Assembly (NCBI RefSeq): GCF_014349155.1
Contig: NZ_JACSIT010000136.1
Location: forward strand, 1-50,518
Reading direction: 5' to 3'
Length of the DNA stretch: 50,518 nt
DNA from: Neolewinella lacunae
GTDB lineage: Bacteria; Bacteroidota; Bacteroidia; Chitinophagales; Saprospiraceae
Shown: positions 35,272 through 45,000 of the stretch, one piece after another
How the letters are laid out: each line of letters starts with the position of its first letter
Numbering within the stretch: position 1 is the stretch's first letter
Made by a program: the position numbers and the translations under genes
Notes under the pieces: model-generated
The model's database searches: none
What the model was told of the DNA's origin: nothing
What the model saw: the letters and a program-made list of their open reading frames with translations, nothing else

Positions 35272-36285
35272 TTAATGCACCATCGGATGGCGCGCCTCCA
35301 TCAGATGCCCGGTAATAAACTTGACGATGTCCTGAACGGCTTCTTCGATCAGCGCGTCTTCAACGGTGAAGGGCGTGCCATCATAAAAGCGGGCGATCGT
35401 GCCCGAACCCGTAGGCGCCCGGTGATCGACATCAATGGACTTGCGCCATATTTCAGCGTGGTGCGCCCATTCGTCTTGATCAACCAACTCCGGCGCTACG
35501 AACCAGACGTTCCAGGCCAGGGTATTCCCCGGTTCCAGCATGTTGCCAGAAGCCACGTTGAAAGCCTTCATTACGAGGTCATTAAAGTCATCGACGAATT
35601 TGGAGGTAGTGGGTTTTGGTGTCCCAATTTCTACTTCCAGGTTCCCAACACTCCAGGCTTCCGAAGAATGATCGGTAAAGGATGGGGATTGAAAATCCGT
35701 TGCGGTGCCCCTCAGTAAGGGGAAAATGGGCTGTTCAGGGCAGCCCGGAGCGTACGTGTTCAGTTGAATGGCGTGCTGCTTACTGTCTGGGAAAGGCCAA
35801 GCGGCCGACAGTAACCTGAAGCTATCCCAGATGAACTTGCCCAGGGGACTCTGCACGGCATCGGGGCTGAACCAAATCTTCGGGTCTACCGTCATATCCG
35901 CCGCAATTTCCCGGGTGTCTTCGTTGACCCAGCCCCGGTTGCCGGTTACGGTTACTTCCACGTTCAGCGTGCCGAAGCCCTTAATCCAGGCGCCCTGTTG
36001 TGGGCAGATGATGGAGTATATCTTACCGGTGTTGGTATACCCCAGTCGGGAAATGTAAGGGGAGAACATCTGAAAACAACGGGAATCCGGGATGCCCTTG
36101 ATCGTCTGCCAACTGAATTCTGGCCACTGTACCCCCTGTTGCCGTTGGAGTAAATTAATGTGGGTCAGGTTTGCTTGCATCGGGAGAGAGGAAAGGTCGG
36201 GATGCGGGTAAGCAAAGGCGGGGTTCGATTGCTCGAAGCCTCCGATCCAGCCGGGTGCGGCGGGCCTGTGATTCTGAAAAGCCAT
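35272..36285 (-). CDS. Unrecognised 337-residue protein
   Basis: I do not recognise a family. There is no signal peptide or membrane segment, so it should be cytosolic. The start MAFQNHRPAAPGW at 36285 is the first in frame. The composition is ordinary for a globular protein, with many Trp and Pro and conserved-looking stretches such as EVTVTGNRGWVNED, DPKIWFSPDA, WNVWFVAPELVDQDEWAHHAEIW and FYDGTPFTVEDALIEEAVQDIVKF. Codon use looks genuine and the frame is long. It is flanked on one side by repeat family C and on the other by a MITE-like element, so it may be part of an accessory segment. Confidence 0.75.
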   Translation of the reverse strand: MAFQNHRPAAPGWIGGFEQSNPAFAYPHPDLSSLPMQANLTHINLLQRQQGVQWPEFSWQTIKGIPDSRCFQMFSPYISRLGYTNTGKIYSIICPQQGAWIKGFGTLNVEVTVTGNRGWVNEDTREIAADMTVDPKIWFSPDAVQSPLGKFIWDSFRLLSAAWPFPDSKQHAIQLNTYAPGCPEQPIFPLLRGTATDFQSPSFTDHSSEAWSVGNLEVEIGTPKPTTSKFVDDFNDLVMKAFNVASGNMLEPGNTLAWNVWFVAPELVDQDEWAHHAEIWRKSIDVDHRAPTGSGTIARFYDGTPFTVEDALIEEAVQDIVKFITGHLMEARHPMVH

Positions 36286-36482
36286 GGCGTATGGTTTGAG
36301 GATGGGTTAAAGAATACTGTACTTCATGAGAGAGCACCATCGATTCAAACTTAGGGCCTCCGTAGCTACGAGTTAAGTGTAGCCACTAAATTTGCGTGTT
36401 TATACCTATTCTTTCGGGTGGTTTATCCAAGGTGCTGCCTGGTAGTTCAAAAACCGCTGCGCAGCAGCCTCCTACCTAAGCT

Positions 36483-36660
36483 TAGAGCGTGTCTAAAATT
36501 TTTAAGAACTGATAATCAATGACTTATGATTCTGGCTAGACAAAAAATTGCGCGCATAGTGGACTACGTAAGCCATTTTTTGTGACGCCAGGTTCATAGC
36601 ACGAAGTACTGCGTAGCAAACTGCTTGGTTATCAGGAAGTAAAAATTTAGACACGCTCTA
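36483..36660. mobile_element. 178-bp MITE-like element with TAGAGCGTGTCTAAA termini
   Basis: TAGAGCGTGTCTAAA (36483-36497) is the perfect reverse complement of 36646-36660. With one gap the inverted repeat extends to about 37 bp (TTTTTA and CTGATAA blocks). The interior of about 100 bp has no reading frame. A clear 2-base TA target cannot be separated from the repeat itself. It resembles a non-autonomous derivative of an insertion sequence. Nothing else of note lies in 36286-36482, apart from a short repeat family C fragment at about 36441-36472. Confidence 0.75.
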
Positions 36661-36823
36661 AAACATGGGCCAACAAAAAGCTTCCTTTGTTAGGTGTTTT
36701 CTACTTCATAACGACCAAACTTCCATCGTCACGCTTTATCTGCGCGATGCCGGTAACTCGTTGGGGCAAATTTGTATTTTTCGCAGGAGATACCAAGCCT
36801 CAACTGCAAGCAACAAACGATCC

Positions 36824-37198
36824 ATGCTCCCCACCCCCCAACCCAAATCCCTCCTCCTCCTCGACGGACTAGGCGCCCTCCTCTCCACCCTCTGCCTGGG
36901 CCTCATCCTCCCCGCCTGGCAGCCACTGTTTGGCATGCCCAAAGACATCCTCTGGATCCTGGCCGCCCCGGCCGCCATTTTCGCTTGCTATTCTTTGCTC
37001 TGCCACTGGCTCCTGCGGCAAAACTGGGAACCTTACCTCCGCATCATCATGCTTGCCAATGCACTGTACTGTGCCTTGAGCATCTACCTGGTCGTACGCC
37101 ACTTCTCCCAACTTACGCCCCTCGGAATTGCCTATTTCTCCCTCGAACTGCTCATCCTGGCCATCTTAATCACCGTAGAGTACCGCGCATCTTTTTAG
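36824..37198 (+). CDS. Small four-helix membrane protein, unrecognised
   Basis: 124 residues from the ATG at 36824, which places the protein start just before the first membrane helix; the frame is open back to 36665 but that part borders the MITE-like element and lacks protein character. Four hydrophobic segments at about 13-30, 40-58, 70-90 and 98-118 indicate an inner-membrane protein with both ends probably on the same side. The sequence resembles small Bacteroidota integral membrane proteins of unknown role. There is no partner gene in an operon. Confidence 0.7.
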   Translation: MLPTPQPKSLLLLDGLGALLSTLCLGLILPAWQPLFGMPKDILWILAAPAAIFACYSLLCHWLLRQNWEPYLRIIMLANALYCALSIYLVVRHFSQLTPLGIAYFSLELLILAILITVEYRASF

Positions 37199-37225
37199 AA
37201 ATGGAAATCCCACACAACAGCCCAA

Positions 37226-37342
37226 TCAAACATCAAACCTCAAGAATCGTCTATCTCGTGCGTCAGCAAAATCAAATATCAAGAATCGTCTATCGTCTAT
37301 CCTTCGCGTCAGCAAAATCAAGTATCGTCTATCGTCTATCAA
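37226..37342. repeat. Short irregular repeats of ATCGTCTATC and CGTCAGCAAAATCAA
   Basis: ATCGTCTATC occurs several times and GCGTCAGCAAAATCAA twice within about 115 bases, downstream of the small membrane protein gene. No gene is seen between 37199 and 37434. Confidence 0.65.
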
Positions 37343-37434
37343 ATGGCTATTAGAAACCATCGCTCACCGTGGAAGCGCTATCCCCTGCGGCAGCCAATTC
37401 AAAATGTTAAATGCTGAATTGTAAATTGTAAATC

Positions 37435-38310
37435 TTAACCCCCCTCCTCAGTATGCAACACCAACACCGCCCGCTCCGCCCGCAAAGCCAGGTTCTGCGT
37501 CAGCGTCGCTGCCAGTAGCGAACGCCAGCGGTTGCGCAGGCGATTGACGATCACCACCAGGTCTGCATCCACAGTAGCAGCGTACTCCAGCAATCCTGCC
37601 GTAACGTCCTGGTTTTCCACCGTCACCACCTCGTAGGGGTAGCGACCATCGGCCGGAGCCTCGCGGTGCAGCTTTTCCATCAAGCGCCACGGCACAAAAC
37701 GCAGCGGCGCAAATTGGTCCGGCCATTCCACGTGTACGAAGTGGATCTCCGCCTGGAAAGTAGTCGCCAAGCCCTCAATTTGCCCCAGGGGATAAGTCTC
37801 CGCCGAAGTATCATTATTGGCCACCACGATTTTCTGGAATGGCCGGTATTTTACGTCCGCCGGAATGAGGTACACCGGCCGCTGGCAAGCTTCACTCACG
37901 GTGGTCGACGTACTCCCCAGCCACTTGTCCAACAGCTTTTTCGAACTCCGCGTCGCCATCACCACCAGGGCAATGTCCGGCTTGCTCGCCCGCGCAATGA
38001 TGGAGGCCGATACCGAAAAGACGTATTCCGTCTCGTAATGCACAGTAACACCTGCGGGAAATTCCAGCCCCGGAGCGTCGTCCGCTTCCTCCGCACCGGA
38101 AGATTTGGCAAAGTCGCGCAGCCGCTCCAACGAGGAATCGCGCAGGCTGCCGTCGCCCGTAAAAACCAGGGGCTGACCCGGGTTCAAAGACCCCAGCGAA
38201 TAGTGGGCAAGTACTACTTCCAGCTTTAACGCCTGCGCCAACTGCAAGCCAAAACGGAAGGCGTTGTGGCAGGGATAACTGAAGTCTACGGGAATAAGAA
38301 TGCTGGACAT
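37435..38310 (-). CDS. Two-domain universal stress protein (UspA family), copy 1
   Basis: 291 residues: two tandem Usp folds. The first begins SSILIPVDFSYPCHNAFRFG and the second FQKIVVANNDTSAETYPLGQ at about residue 154. The ATP-binding glycine motif (G-2x-G-9x-G-S/T) is not obvious, so it may be of the non-ATP-binding type. These are cytosolic proteins of stress and stationary-phase physiology in general, and the precise role is unknown. It is the first of three such genes within about 4 kb, the other two being at 39531 and 40759. It is directly downstream of a lipoprotein-like gene, with an 18-base gap. Confidence 0.88.
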   Translation of the reverse strand: MSSILIPVDFSYPCHNAFRFGLQLAQALKLEVVLAHYSLGSLNPGQPLVFTGDGSLRDSSLERLRDFAKSSGAEEADDAPGLEFPAGVTVHYETEYVFSVSASIIARASKPDIALVVMATRSSKKLLDKWLGSTSTTVSEACQRPVYLIPADVKYRPFQKIVVANNDTSAETYPLGQIEGLATTFQAEIHFVHVEWPDQFAPLRFVPWRLMEKLHREAPADGRYPYEVVTVENQDVTAGLLEYAATVDADLVVIVNRLRNRWRSLLAATLTQNLALRAERAVLVLHTEEGG

Positions 38311-38328
38311 GGTGGATAAATTTATTGG

Positions 38329-39099
38329 TTAGCGCATACTCGGCGCAGCAGCAGCAGCAGCAGCACCGGGGTAGGCCGTCACGACGGCCAGGTAATCAAA
38401 AAAGCGTTGGTTGATCGCATGGCTCGGCCCAGCGGCCAGGGTATGGTCCGCACCCTCCAGCACAAGGGCAAAATTTTCGAGCTCCTGCGTCAGCGCCACC
38501 GAGGCGTTTTCCGAAGCCGTCGCATTTTGGCTGTAGCCCGGGAAGAGGGTATCGGAAAAGCGTGGCCGGGCGGCCAGGTAGGCCCGCCAGCTGCCCAACG
38601 CCACTTCGTACTGCTCTTCGTATTCTCCCCATTCCAGCAGGCACATCATCGGGTCGTTGCTGGTGGCTACCACTTCTTGCCATTGGTGGTAAAAGTCGTA
38701 CAGCCGGTCGGTGGCGCTGTCCAGCCCGTACTGCGGGCGGAGGGCACGAATTTCGTTCTGGATCAGGCTGATGGCGGTAATGGCCCGCTCGGATTGCCTG
38801 CTTTCTACGGCCTTGCGCAGGCTCAGCATCCAGAAGTCCACGCGGAGGGCCGATTGCCTCAGGGTGGCTTGCAGGGCCGCCGAGCGGTAGTCGTTGCGCA
38901 AAGTCGCCCAGTGTTGCTGGGCCGCCGAGTTGTAGGTGATCAACCGGCTGCTGTCGGCCCGCTCCAGCGCCAGCCAGGTCAGCAGCAGGTCGCGCTCCAA
39001 CGTATCCATTTCGATGAGCTGGTCTTCGGAGCAGCGGCTGGTGAGGCCCGCCAGCAGCAACAACAGCACTAGTGGAGTAAACTTAGCAGTAGGTAGCAT
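38329..39099 (-). CDS. Exported helical protein of unknown function, possible lipoprotein
   Basis: 256 residues. The N-terminus MLPTAKFTPLVLLLLLAGLTSRCSED is a signal peptide; the LTSRC site is an atypical lipobox because of Arg before Cys, so lipidation is uncertain. The rest appears largely helical with no family I recognise. The C-terminus ends in seven alanines encoded by a GCT tandem, then APSMR-like residues. It probably shares a transcript with the universal stress protein gene 18 bases downstream. Confidence 0.75.
   Translation of the reverse strand: MLPTAKFTPLVLLLLLAGLTSRCSEDQLIEMDTLERDLLLTWLALERADSSRLITYNSAAQQHWATLRNDYRSAALQATLRQSALRVDFWMLSLRKAVESRQSERAITAISLIQNEIRALRPQYGLDSATDRLYDFYHQWQEVVATSNDPMMCLLEWGEYEEQYEVALGSWRAYLAARPRFSDTLFPGYSQNATASENASVALTQELENFALVLEGADHTLAAGPSHAINQRFFDYLAVVTAYPGAAAAAAAPSMR
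38345..38365. repeat. Seven-unit GCA microsatellite at the 3' end of the exported protein gene
   Basis: GCA is repeated seven times, encoding a poly-alanine run read on the minus strand as GCT codons; a slippage-prone site that would change length without breaking the frame. Confidence 0.8.
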
Positions 39100-39238
39100 G
39101 GTGGGCGTTTTTTATCCGTCCCAAAAGTGGTGGGTCGGGTCTATGAATTACTGTGATTTCAGTATGGACATTGGACCCATCGCTTTTAATGGACACTTAT
39201 TTTTGTTTAAGTTTTTTAATTTTCAGTCGCTTTCAAGA

Positions 39239-39451
39239 CCCCTCCCCCGTCCCCTCCCCGTAGGAGAGGGGTGACCTGGGAGCCGTGATTATACTGTCTT
39301 AGTTAGTTGATTTTCAAATGGTTGTGTATTTGCATTGGTTCGTTTGAATAGGGTCTGCATCCTTTGCTCTGGGTACTGTAAATATTTCCATCAAACAAAA
39401 AAAGACGAGAGAGGGTCACCCCTCTCCTGTGGAGAGGGGCCGGGGGAGAGG
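39239..39451. repeat. Inverted pair of ~38-bp C/G-rich repeats bounding ~137 bases
   Basis: 39239-39276 (CCCCTCCCCC...GAGAGGGGTGACC) and 39414-39451 (GGTCACCCCTCTCC...GGGGGAGAGG) are about 80 percent reverse-complementary, and each is also partly self-complementary. The inner part is AT-rich without a gene. It fills most of the 431-base gap between the lipoprotein-like gene and the next universal stress gene. Confidence 0.7.
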
Positions 39452-39530
39452 TAAAATAAGGTGGACCTAGCGCCTACTGGGTCGATGTACATTTCTTCAA
39501 GGCGAAGAAGCACAGTTAGCGAGCGGCCAC

Positions 39531-40388
39531 TCAAGAATCGCTGATGGGAATCACCAAAACGGGGCCAGCCGAGTAATTCAGCAGCGGCGTAATGGCCGAA
39601 GACACGAAAAGCCGCTTGAACATGCCCCGCTGCCGGCGGCCCAGAATGAGCAGATCGATGTTTTCCTGCTCCGTGTATTCCAACAGCTGGTGAGCCGTCG
39701 CGCCGGGCTCCAGGAGGTCGAGTTCCGCTGGGTAATCCAAAAATTCGGTCTCGGGCTGTTGGTCGCCGCCCACGGCCAGGTGGTAGGCCTCGGCCTCCGC
39801 ACCGGCTTTGCGGACGTGGACCATCCGCATCGTCGGCATCAGCGCAGTACGCAAAAAGTCAAAGCCCGCGCTCGTCTCCCGCAGGCCATCCACCGTTTCG
39901 TAAGCAATGGAGACTTGGTGCAGCGCCGGAACGTCGTAGCCAGCTGGAACGGCCAGCACGGGGCAAGCCGCTTGCTCTACTACCGACCGCGCCACACTGC
40001 CAAACAGGGGCGTTACGGGACTGACCACCCCCGTACCCACGCCCCCCATCACCACCAGGCGGCTGCCTTCCTCGCGGCTGGCGGCGACGATGACTTCCAC
40101 GGGCGTCCCCGTCACCTCCCGGCTGCTGATGATGACCTCGCTGGCGCTCAACGGCGCATCGGCGGGGAGTTTCAGGGTAAAGCGGACGAATTCGTCAATC
40201 TTGCGCTGGGCCGTCATGTGGGCCTCCAGGTCGCCCTTGCGCACGTTCACGCCTTCGGTGTGGCCGTAGCCGTCGTGGACGTGGATGATGTCCAGGCCCA
40301 GACCAGTCGCCCGCGCCAGAAAATGGGCGTAACGCAGCGCCGCAGAAGCCGTAGCGGAAAAATCGGTGGGTACAATAATCTTTTGCAT
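39531..40388 (-). CDS. Two-domain universal stress protein, copy 2
   Basis: 285 residues from the ATG at 40388, giving the family start MQKIIVPTDFSATASAALRYA; an ATG six codons upstream is possible. The first Usp domain has VMGGVGTGVVSPVTPLFGSVARSVVEQAACPVLAVP, close to the ATP-binding motif; the second domain (about 150-285) ends LLILGRRQRGMFKRLFVSSAITPLLNYSAGPVLVIP. It is cytosolic, with a role in stress tolerance inferred from the family. It is oriented divergently from copy 3. Confidence 0.9.
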   Translation of the reverse strand: MQKIIVPTDFSATASAALRYAHFLARATGLGLDIIHVHDGYGHTEGVNVRKGDLEAHMTAQRKIDEFVRFTLKLPADAPLSASEVIISSREVTGTPVEVIVAASREEGSRLVVMGGVGTGVVSPVTPLFGSVARSVVEQAACPVLAVPAGYDVPALHQVSIAYETVDGLRETSAGFDFLRTALMPTMRMVHVRKAGAEAEAYHLAVGGDQQPETEFLDYPAELDLLEPGATAHQLLEYTEQENIDLLILGRRQRGMFKRLFVSSAITPLLNYSAGPVLVIPISDS

Positions 40389-40503
40389 AGTCACTCGCTT
40401 TTGCACAAATTTCCGGGCATTTGCGGGCCCCGACGCTGATGGATATCACCGTCACCAATGATTTATTTCGGAACGCCCATTTTGCAGGGCAGAACTTTTT
40501 TTC

Positions 40504-40521
40504 GGGCGCGGCCGCAGGTGC
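40504..40521 (+). repeat. Dispersed 18-bp motif, copy h
   Basis: Exact consensus GGGCGCGGCCGCAGGTGC, in the divergent region between two universal stress genes. Confidence 0.85.
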
Positions 40522-40610
40522 CACGCAAGTCGTTTAAGCGCAATGAAGGTCCCGGCCCAGACTTCCCTTGCTCCTTGTCATGACTCCCCCCTTTGGGGGG
40601 CCGGGGGGGA

Positions 40611-40628
40611 GCACCTGCGTCCGCGCCC
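40611..40628 (-). repeat. Dispersed 18-bp motif, copy i
   Basis: The plus strand reads GCACCTGCGTCCGCGCCC. It is preceded by ACTCCCCCCTTTGGGGGGCC and a G-run, the same composite as at 5800-5845. It lies 90 bases from copy h in opposite orientation. Confidence 0.8.
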
Positions 40629-40758
40629 AAGCCCCAAACCGCTCGCCGTGATCACTTATGGACACCCAAAATGACCAAGATCAGCCTGCTCCCTGCGCCG
40701 CATCAGCGAACCCCGTGCGCGGCCGACCGAGTTTTGTGGAAAGACCAAACCACTGCTT

Positions 40759-41631
40759 ATGTCCGCCATCCGATCCATCCTGGTGCCCGTTGACTTCAGC
40801 GAAATCGCCGCCGCCAGCTACCGCTACGCCCTGCAGTTGGCGGATCATTTATCCGCCAGCGTTCACCTCCTGCACTGCTTGCCAGCGATGACCGACGCCT
40901 CCGTGCACGCCCACCTTTTGCTGGACGTGACGCAAGTGCAACAAGCCCAGGCCGAGGAACGACTGGACGCCTTTTTGGCCGCCGGCGTAAGCGACCTCAC
41001 TCCCAACCTGAACGCTCCCCCGGTGGTCGCATGTTCAGTTACCGGCCTCGGACTGTGGGAGGGCATTGACCAGTACCTGAGCACCTTCCCGACGGACCTG
41101 ATCGTCATGGGCACCCACGGCGTGCACGACGGCTGGGACCGCCTCTTCGGCACCAACGCCGCCTTTTTGGCCGGCAAGGTGCAGGTGCCTATCCTGATTT
41201 TACCCGCTACGGCCACTTTCCAACCCCTGAAGTCCATCTGCTTCGCGACGGCGTTGCGGGAGAGCGACCTGACGGGCACCCGCCGCCTGCACCACGCCCT
41301 CTCCGCCTTCGCGCCAACGTTTAATTACCTGCACGTCCACCACCCCGAAAACGGGCAATCCCCCGAAGCCCTCGACCTGTTCCGGCGGGCCTTCGAACAG
41401 CCCAACGGCGGCGTCGGTGCCACCTTCACCACCGTATTTAATGAAGACGTCACCGACGGCATTTTCAATTACCTGGAAAACAATGCCCACGACCTGCTGG
41501 TGATGATCAAACTGCCGCGCAAGGGCTGGGCCCGCTGGTTTTCCCACCGCGAAACACTGGAATCGGCCGGGATTACTTCTTTGCCGCTGCTGGTCATTAG
41601 CCAGACTTATGCCCTTGAGCCGGTAGGGTAA
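40759..41631 (+). CDS. Two-domain universal stress protein, copy 3
   Basis: 290 residues. The start MSAIRSILVPVDFSEIAAASYRYA is typical. The first domain contains LIVMGTHGVHDGWDRLFGTNAAFLAGKVQVPILILP, matching the Usp nucleotide-loop region; the second begins FQPLKSICFATALRES near residue 154. It resembles copies 1 and 2 in length and layout, so the three are likely old duplicates. It is followed by repeat family C and then the large T9SS propeller gene on the same strand. Confidence 0.9.
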   Translation: MSAIRSILVPVDFSEIAAASYRYALQLADHLSASVHLLHCLPAMTDASVHAHLLLDVTQVQQAQAEERLDAFLAAGVSDLTPNLNAPPVVACSVTGLGLWEGIDQYLSTFPTDLIVMGTHGVHDGWDRLFGTNAAFLAGKVQVPILILPATATFQPLKSICFATALRESDLTGTRRLHHALSAFAPTFNYLHVHHPENGQSPEALDLFRRAFEQPNGGVGATFTTVFNEDVTDGIFNYLENNAHDLLVMIKLPRKGWARWFSHRETLESAGITSLPLLVISQTYALEPVG

Positions 41632-41639
41632 GGTTTTGG

Positions 41640-41960
41640 CTCCTGCGGAGCGGTTTTTGAACCACTAAGTTCACTAACTTTTGCTCCTGCGGAGCGGTTT
41701 TTGAACCACTAAGTTCACTAAGAGCACTAAGTTACACTAAGGGCAAGATCCCTTAGTATAACTTAATGCTCTTAGTGGTTCAAAAAAGAGCGAAGCTCTC
41801 TTAGTCCCTCTTCGTGTCCTTAGTGGTTCAGAAAGAGGGGCGAAGCCCCGAGTGTGACAATGCCTTAGTACCTCTTCGTGTCCTTAGTGGTTCAAAATAG
41901 GGGGCGAAGCCCTCTTCCTGTACCTAGTGGTTCAAAGCAAGAGCGAAGCTCCCAAGCAAA
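41640..41960. repeat. Repeat family C array between copy 3 universal stress gene and the T9SS propeller gene
   Basis: A 43-base unit containing TTTTGCTCCTGCGGAGCGG and TTTTTGAACCACTAAGTTCA occurs twice at the left. CACTAAG units with about 9-base periodicity follow, then inverted CTTAGTGGTTCA units with CTCTTCGTGTC and GCGAAGC. The overall layout is an inverted repeat, shared with 45420-45778. Confidence 0.85.
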
Positions 41961-41994
41961 AGCGCGGCTAAACGGAATAGTCCCCCTCGCCGAT

Positions 41995-42002
41995 TATCTT
42001 TG
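41995..42002 (+). promoter_or_regulatory. -7 box (TATCTTTG) of the T9SS propeller gene
   Basis: TATCTTTG fits TAnnTTTG exactly and lies 25 bases before the ATG at 42028, giving a short leader. No good -33 element is seen. Confidence 0.55.
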
Positions 42003-42027
42003 GGGCATTAACTTTCCCACACCCATC

Positions 42028-45000
42028 ATGAAGAAACATTGGCTGTCCCGTTTATTTTTTGCGTCTCTTCTCCTCCTTACCACTAGCGCCTTTGGGCAAA
42101 ATTCTCTGGAGCAAATCATGCGCAGCACGCGCAACTACGCCCAGGTTGTGGCCGAAGGCGAGCGGTACTTCCAAAACAAGTACCCTGGCCTGACGCCCAA
42201 AGACCTCAGCAGTGGGCCCCACCGCGACGGCGAGTACGTCAAATTCATGCGCTGGCAATCCTTCTGGAAGGGCCGCCTCAACCCCGACGGCACCCTCGGC
42301 GACCCCACCGCTTACGGCCGCAAAGCCACTTCCGCCGACGAAAAACTGCTCAACCCCTACGCCAACGTCCCCTGGACGGAAATCAACTACACCGATTACA
42401 TCGGCGTGCAGATTGGGCTGGGGCGGACGACCTGCGTGGCCTTTCATCCTACGGACGTCTTTACCTTCTACGTCGGTGCCGCCATCGGGGGCATTTGGCG
42501 CACGACAGATGGTGGGCGGACTTACGTTCCCCTGGGCGATGAGCTCCCTTTCCTGGCAGTTTCCGCCATCATCGTCGATCAGCAAAACCCCAATACCCTC
42601 TACATTGCCGTGAGCGACCACGTTTGGTACGGCCCCAGCGGCATCGGGGTCTACAAAAGCACCAACGGCGGCACCACCTGGGCTCCCACCAGCCTGGCCT
42701 TCAGTTTTTCCTCCGACGTCCGGATCTACTGGATGGAAGCCGACCCCACCAACCCCCAGCGGATGTTCGTCGCTACCGCCAACGGCGTCTACCGTACCAC
42801 CAACGGCTTCACTACCGTGGCCCAGGTATTGCCCGATAATTGCTTCGACGTGCGCCTCCAACCCGGTAATCCCAACCAGGTCTACGTGGGCACCAACAAC
42901 GGCCGCCTGCTGCGCAGTACCGACGGCGGAAACTCCTTCACCCAGCTGCAAAACTTCGGCGGCGGATCCGTCTTCCTCGCCACCCACCCCCTGGCCCCAG
43001 ACCGCCTCTGGGCCCGCCACGGCCAAACCCTCCACTTATCCTCCGACGGCGGGGTCACCTTTCCCACTACGCAGACCTTCGCCGAAAGCAACGAGGTATT
43101 CACCCTCGCTCCGCTCGACGAAGACATCATCCTCTCCGGCAACTTCGATACCTACCGCAGCAACGACGGCGGAGCCACTTTTTCTGCCATCAGCCACTGG
43201 CTCGGTAACAACGGCCTGCCGCTCATCCACGTCGATCAGCGCAACATGTTCGTCAATCCCCTGGAACCCGACGCCGTCTATTACTGCAACGACGGTGGCC
43301 TCTACCGCTACCTGATCTCCGCCAACCACTTCGTCAACCTTTCCGACGGACTGGCCATCACGCAGTACTACGACATTGCCGTGGCCCAAACCGACGCCAA
43401 TATCGTCGGCGGTGGTTCCCAGGACAACGGCAACGTCTTCCGCCAGAGCAACGGCGACTGGCTCCAGTACGCCGGCACGGGCGACGGCATGAACCAGGAA
43501 ATTGACCCCACCGACGCGGGCATCCGCTACTGGTCTTACCAGTTCGGCAGCATGAACCGCTGGCAAAATGGCTCCAATTCCGGCATCAAACCCGCAGCGG
43601 TGAACTACGACGGCGCCTGGGAAACCCCCTACAAAATCGATCCCGCCAGCCCCAACCGCCTCATCGCGGGCTTCCGCCGGGTGTACGAGTCTTTAAACCG
43701 GGGCAGCTCCTGGAAGGCCATCAGCGGGGAACTGGCCGGCGGCGGCAACCTGGAGGAATTGTCCATCTCCCCCGCCAACCCCGAACGCATCTACGCCGTG
43801 GCGGGCGGCAGCCTCTACGTTAAAAATACCTTCAACGACACCTGGATCACCCGCAACCTGCCCGCTGGCAATATCTCCGACCTCGAAGCCGACCCCACCG
43901 ACATCGACAAAGTCTACATCTCCACCGCCGGCTACACGACGGGCGAAAAAGTATTCGTCTCCACCGACGCCGGGGCCACCTGGACCAACATCAGCGGCAG
44001 CCTCCCCAACGTTTCCACCGGTGCGTTGGAGCTTTACCACGACGTCCCCGGGGCCATTTTCGTCGGCACCGACGTCGGCGTCTTTTACCGCGATCCCAGC
44101 CTTACCGACTGGCTGGCCTACGGCAACCTGCCCAACACCCGCGTGGAAGACATCGAAATCCAGTACGCCGCCCAGTTGATCCGCGTGGGCACCCACGGCC
44201 GGGGCGTGCTCGAGGCGGCCATCAATATCCAGTCCTGCACCCCGTCCTCCCCCGATGGAGACAACGACGGTGTTTGCGACGTGCTCGACTTCTGCCCCAA
44301 CTTTCAGAACAGCCTCATCGGTACGCCCTGCGACGACGGCGACGCCTTCTCCTCCGGCGAGACCTACGACAACAACTGCGGCTGCTCGGGCGGCGTGGCC
44401 AACCTGAGCTACTGCTTCGCCGAAGGCGCCGCCGGCACCGGAGCCGATTACCTCGATTACGTGGGCCTCAATACCATCGACAACGCCTCCGGGCAAACCA
44501 ACTACTCCGATTTCCGCAGCATCAGCACCGACCTGACCATCGGCAACCAGTACACCATCACCGCCGGCCTGGGCTTTTCTTTCGGCATCGATCGCCTCCA
44601 CGCCTGGATCGACTACGACCGCAGCGGCACGTTCGATGCCAGCGAAGCGATTGCTTTTACCGTGCCCAACGCCAACCACCAGGGCACGGGCACCTTCACC
44701 GTGCCCCCCGGCACCGCCGAGGGCGTCACTACGCTGCGGGTGCGCGCCGTCTACTCCGAAACCTTCAACAGCCCCTGCGGCTCCGCCTTCGGCGAAGTAG
44801 AAGATTACACAGTACGCATCGTTTGCGGCAACGGGGCCGGGCAGTGTCTGCTGCCGCTTGATTGGGTCACCTTCAGCGCCCGGCCGCTGGGTAAAGACGC
44901 GGCCAGCCTGCGTTGGTCCACCGCCGCCGAAGCGGGCGTCAGCCATTTTGAAGTCTTTCGCTCCACCGACGGCGACGCATTTTCACCCATCGGTACCTTG

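Noticed and set aside
43693..44946. Minus-strand 417-codon frame opposite the T9SS propeller gene
   Set aside because: It is an antisense shadow; the sense gene shows GEVED and CTD domains across the same bases.
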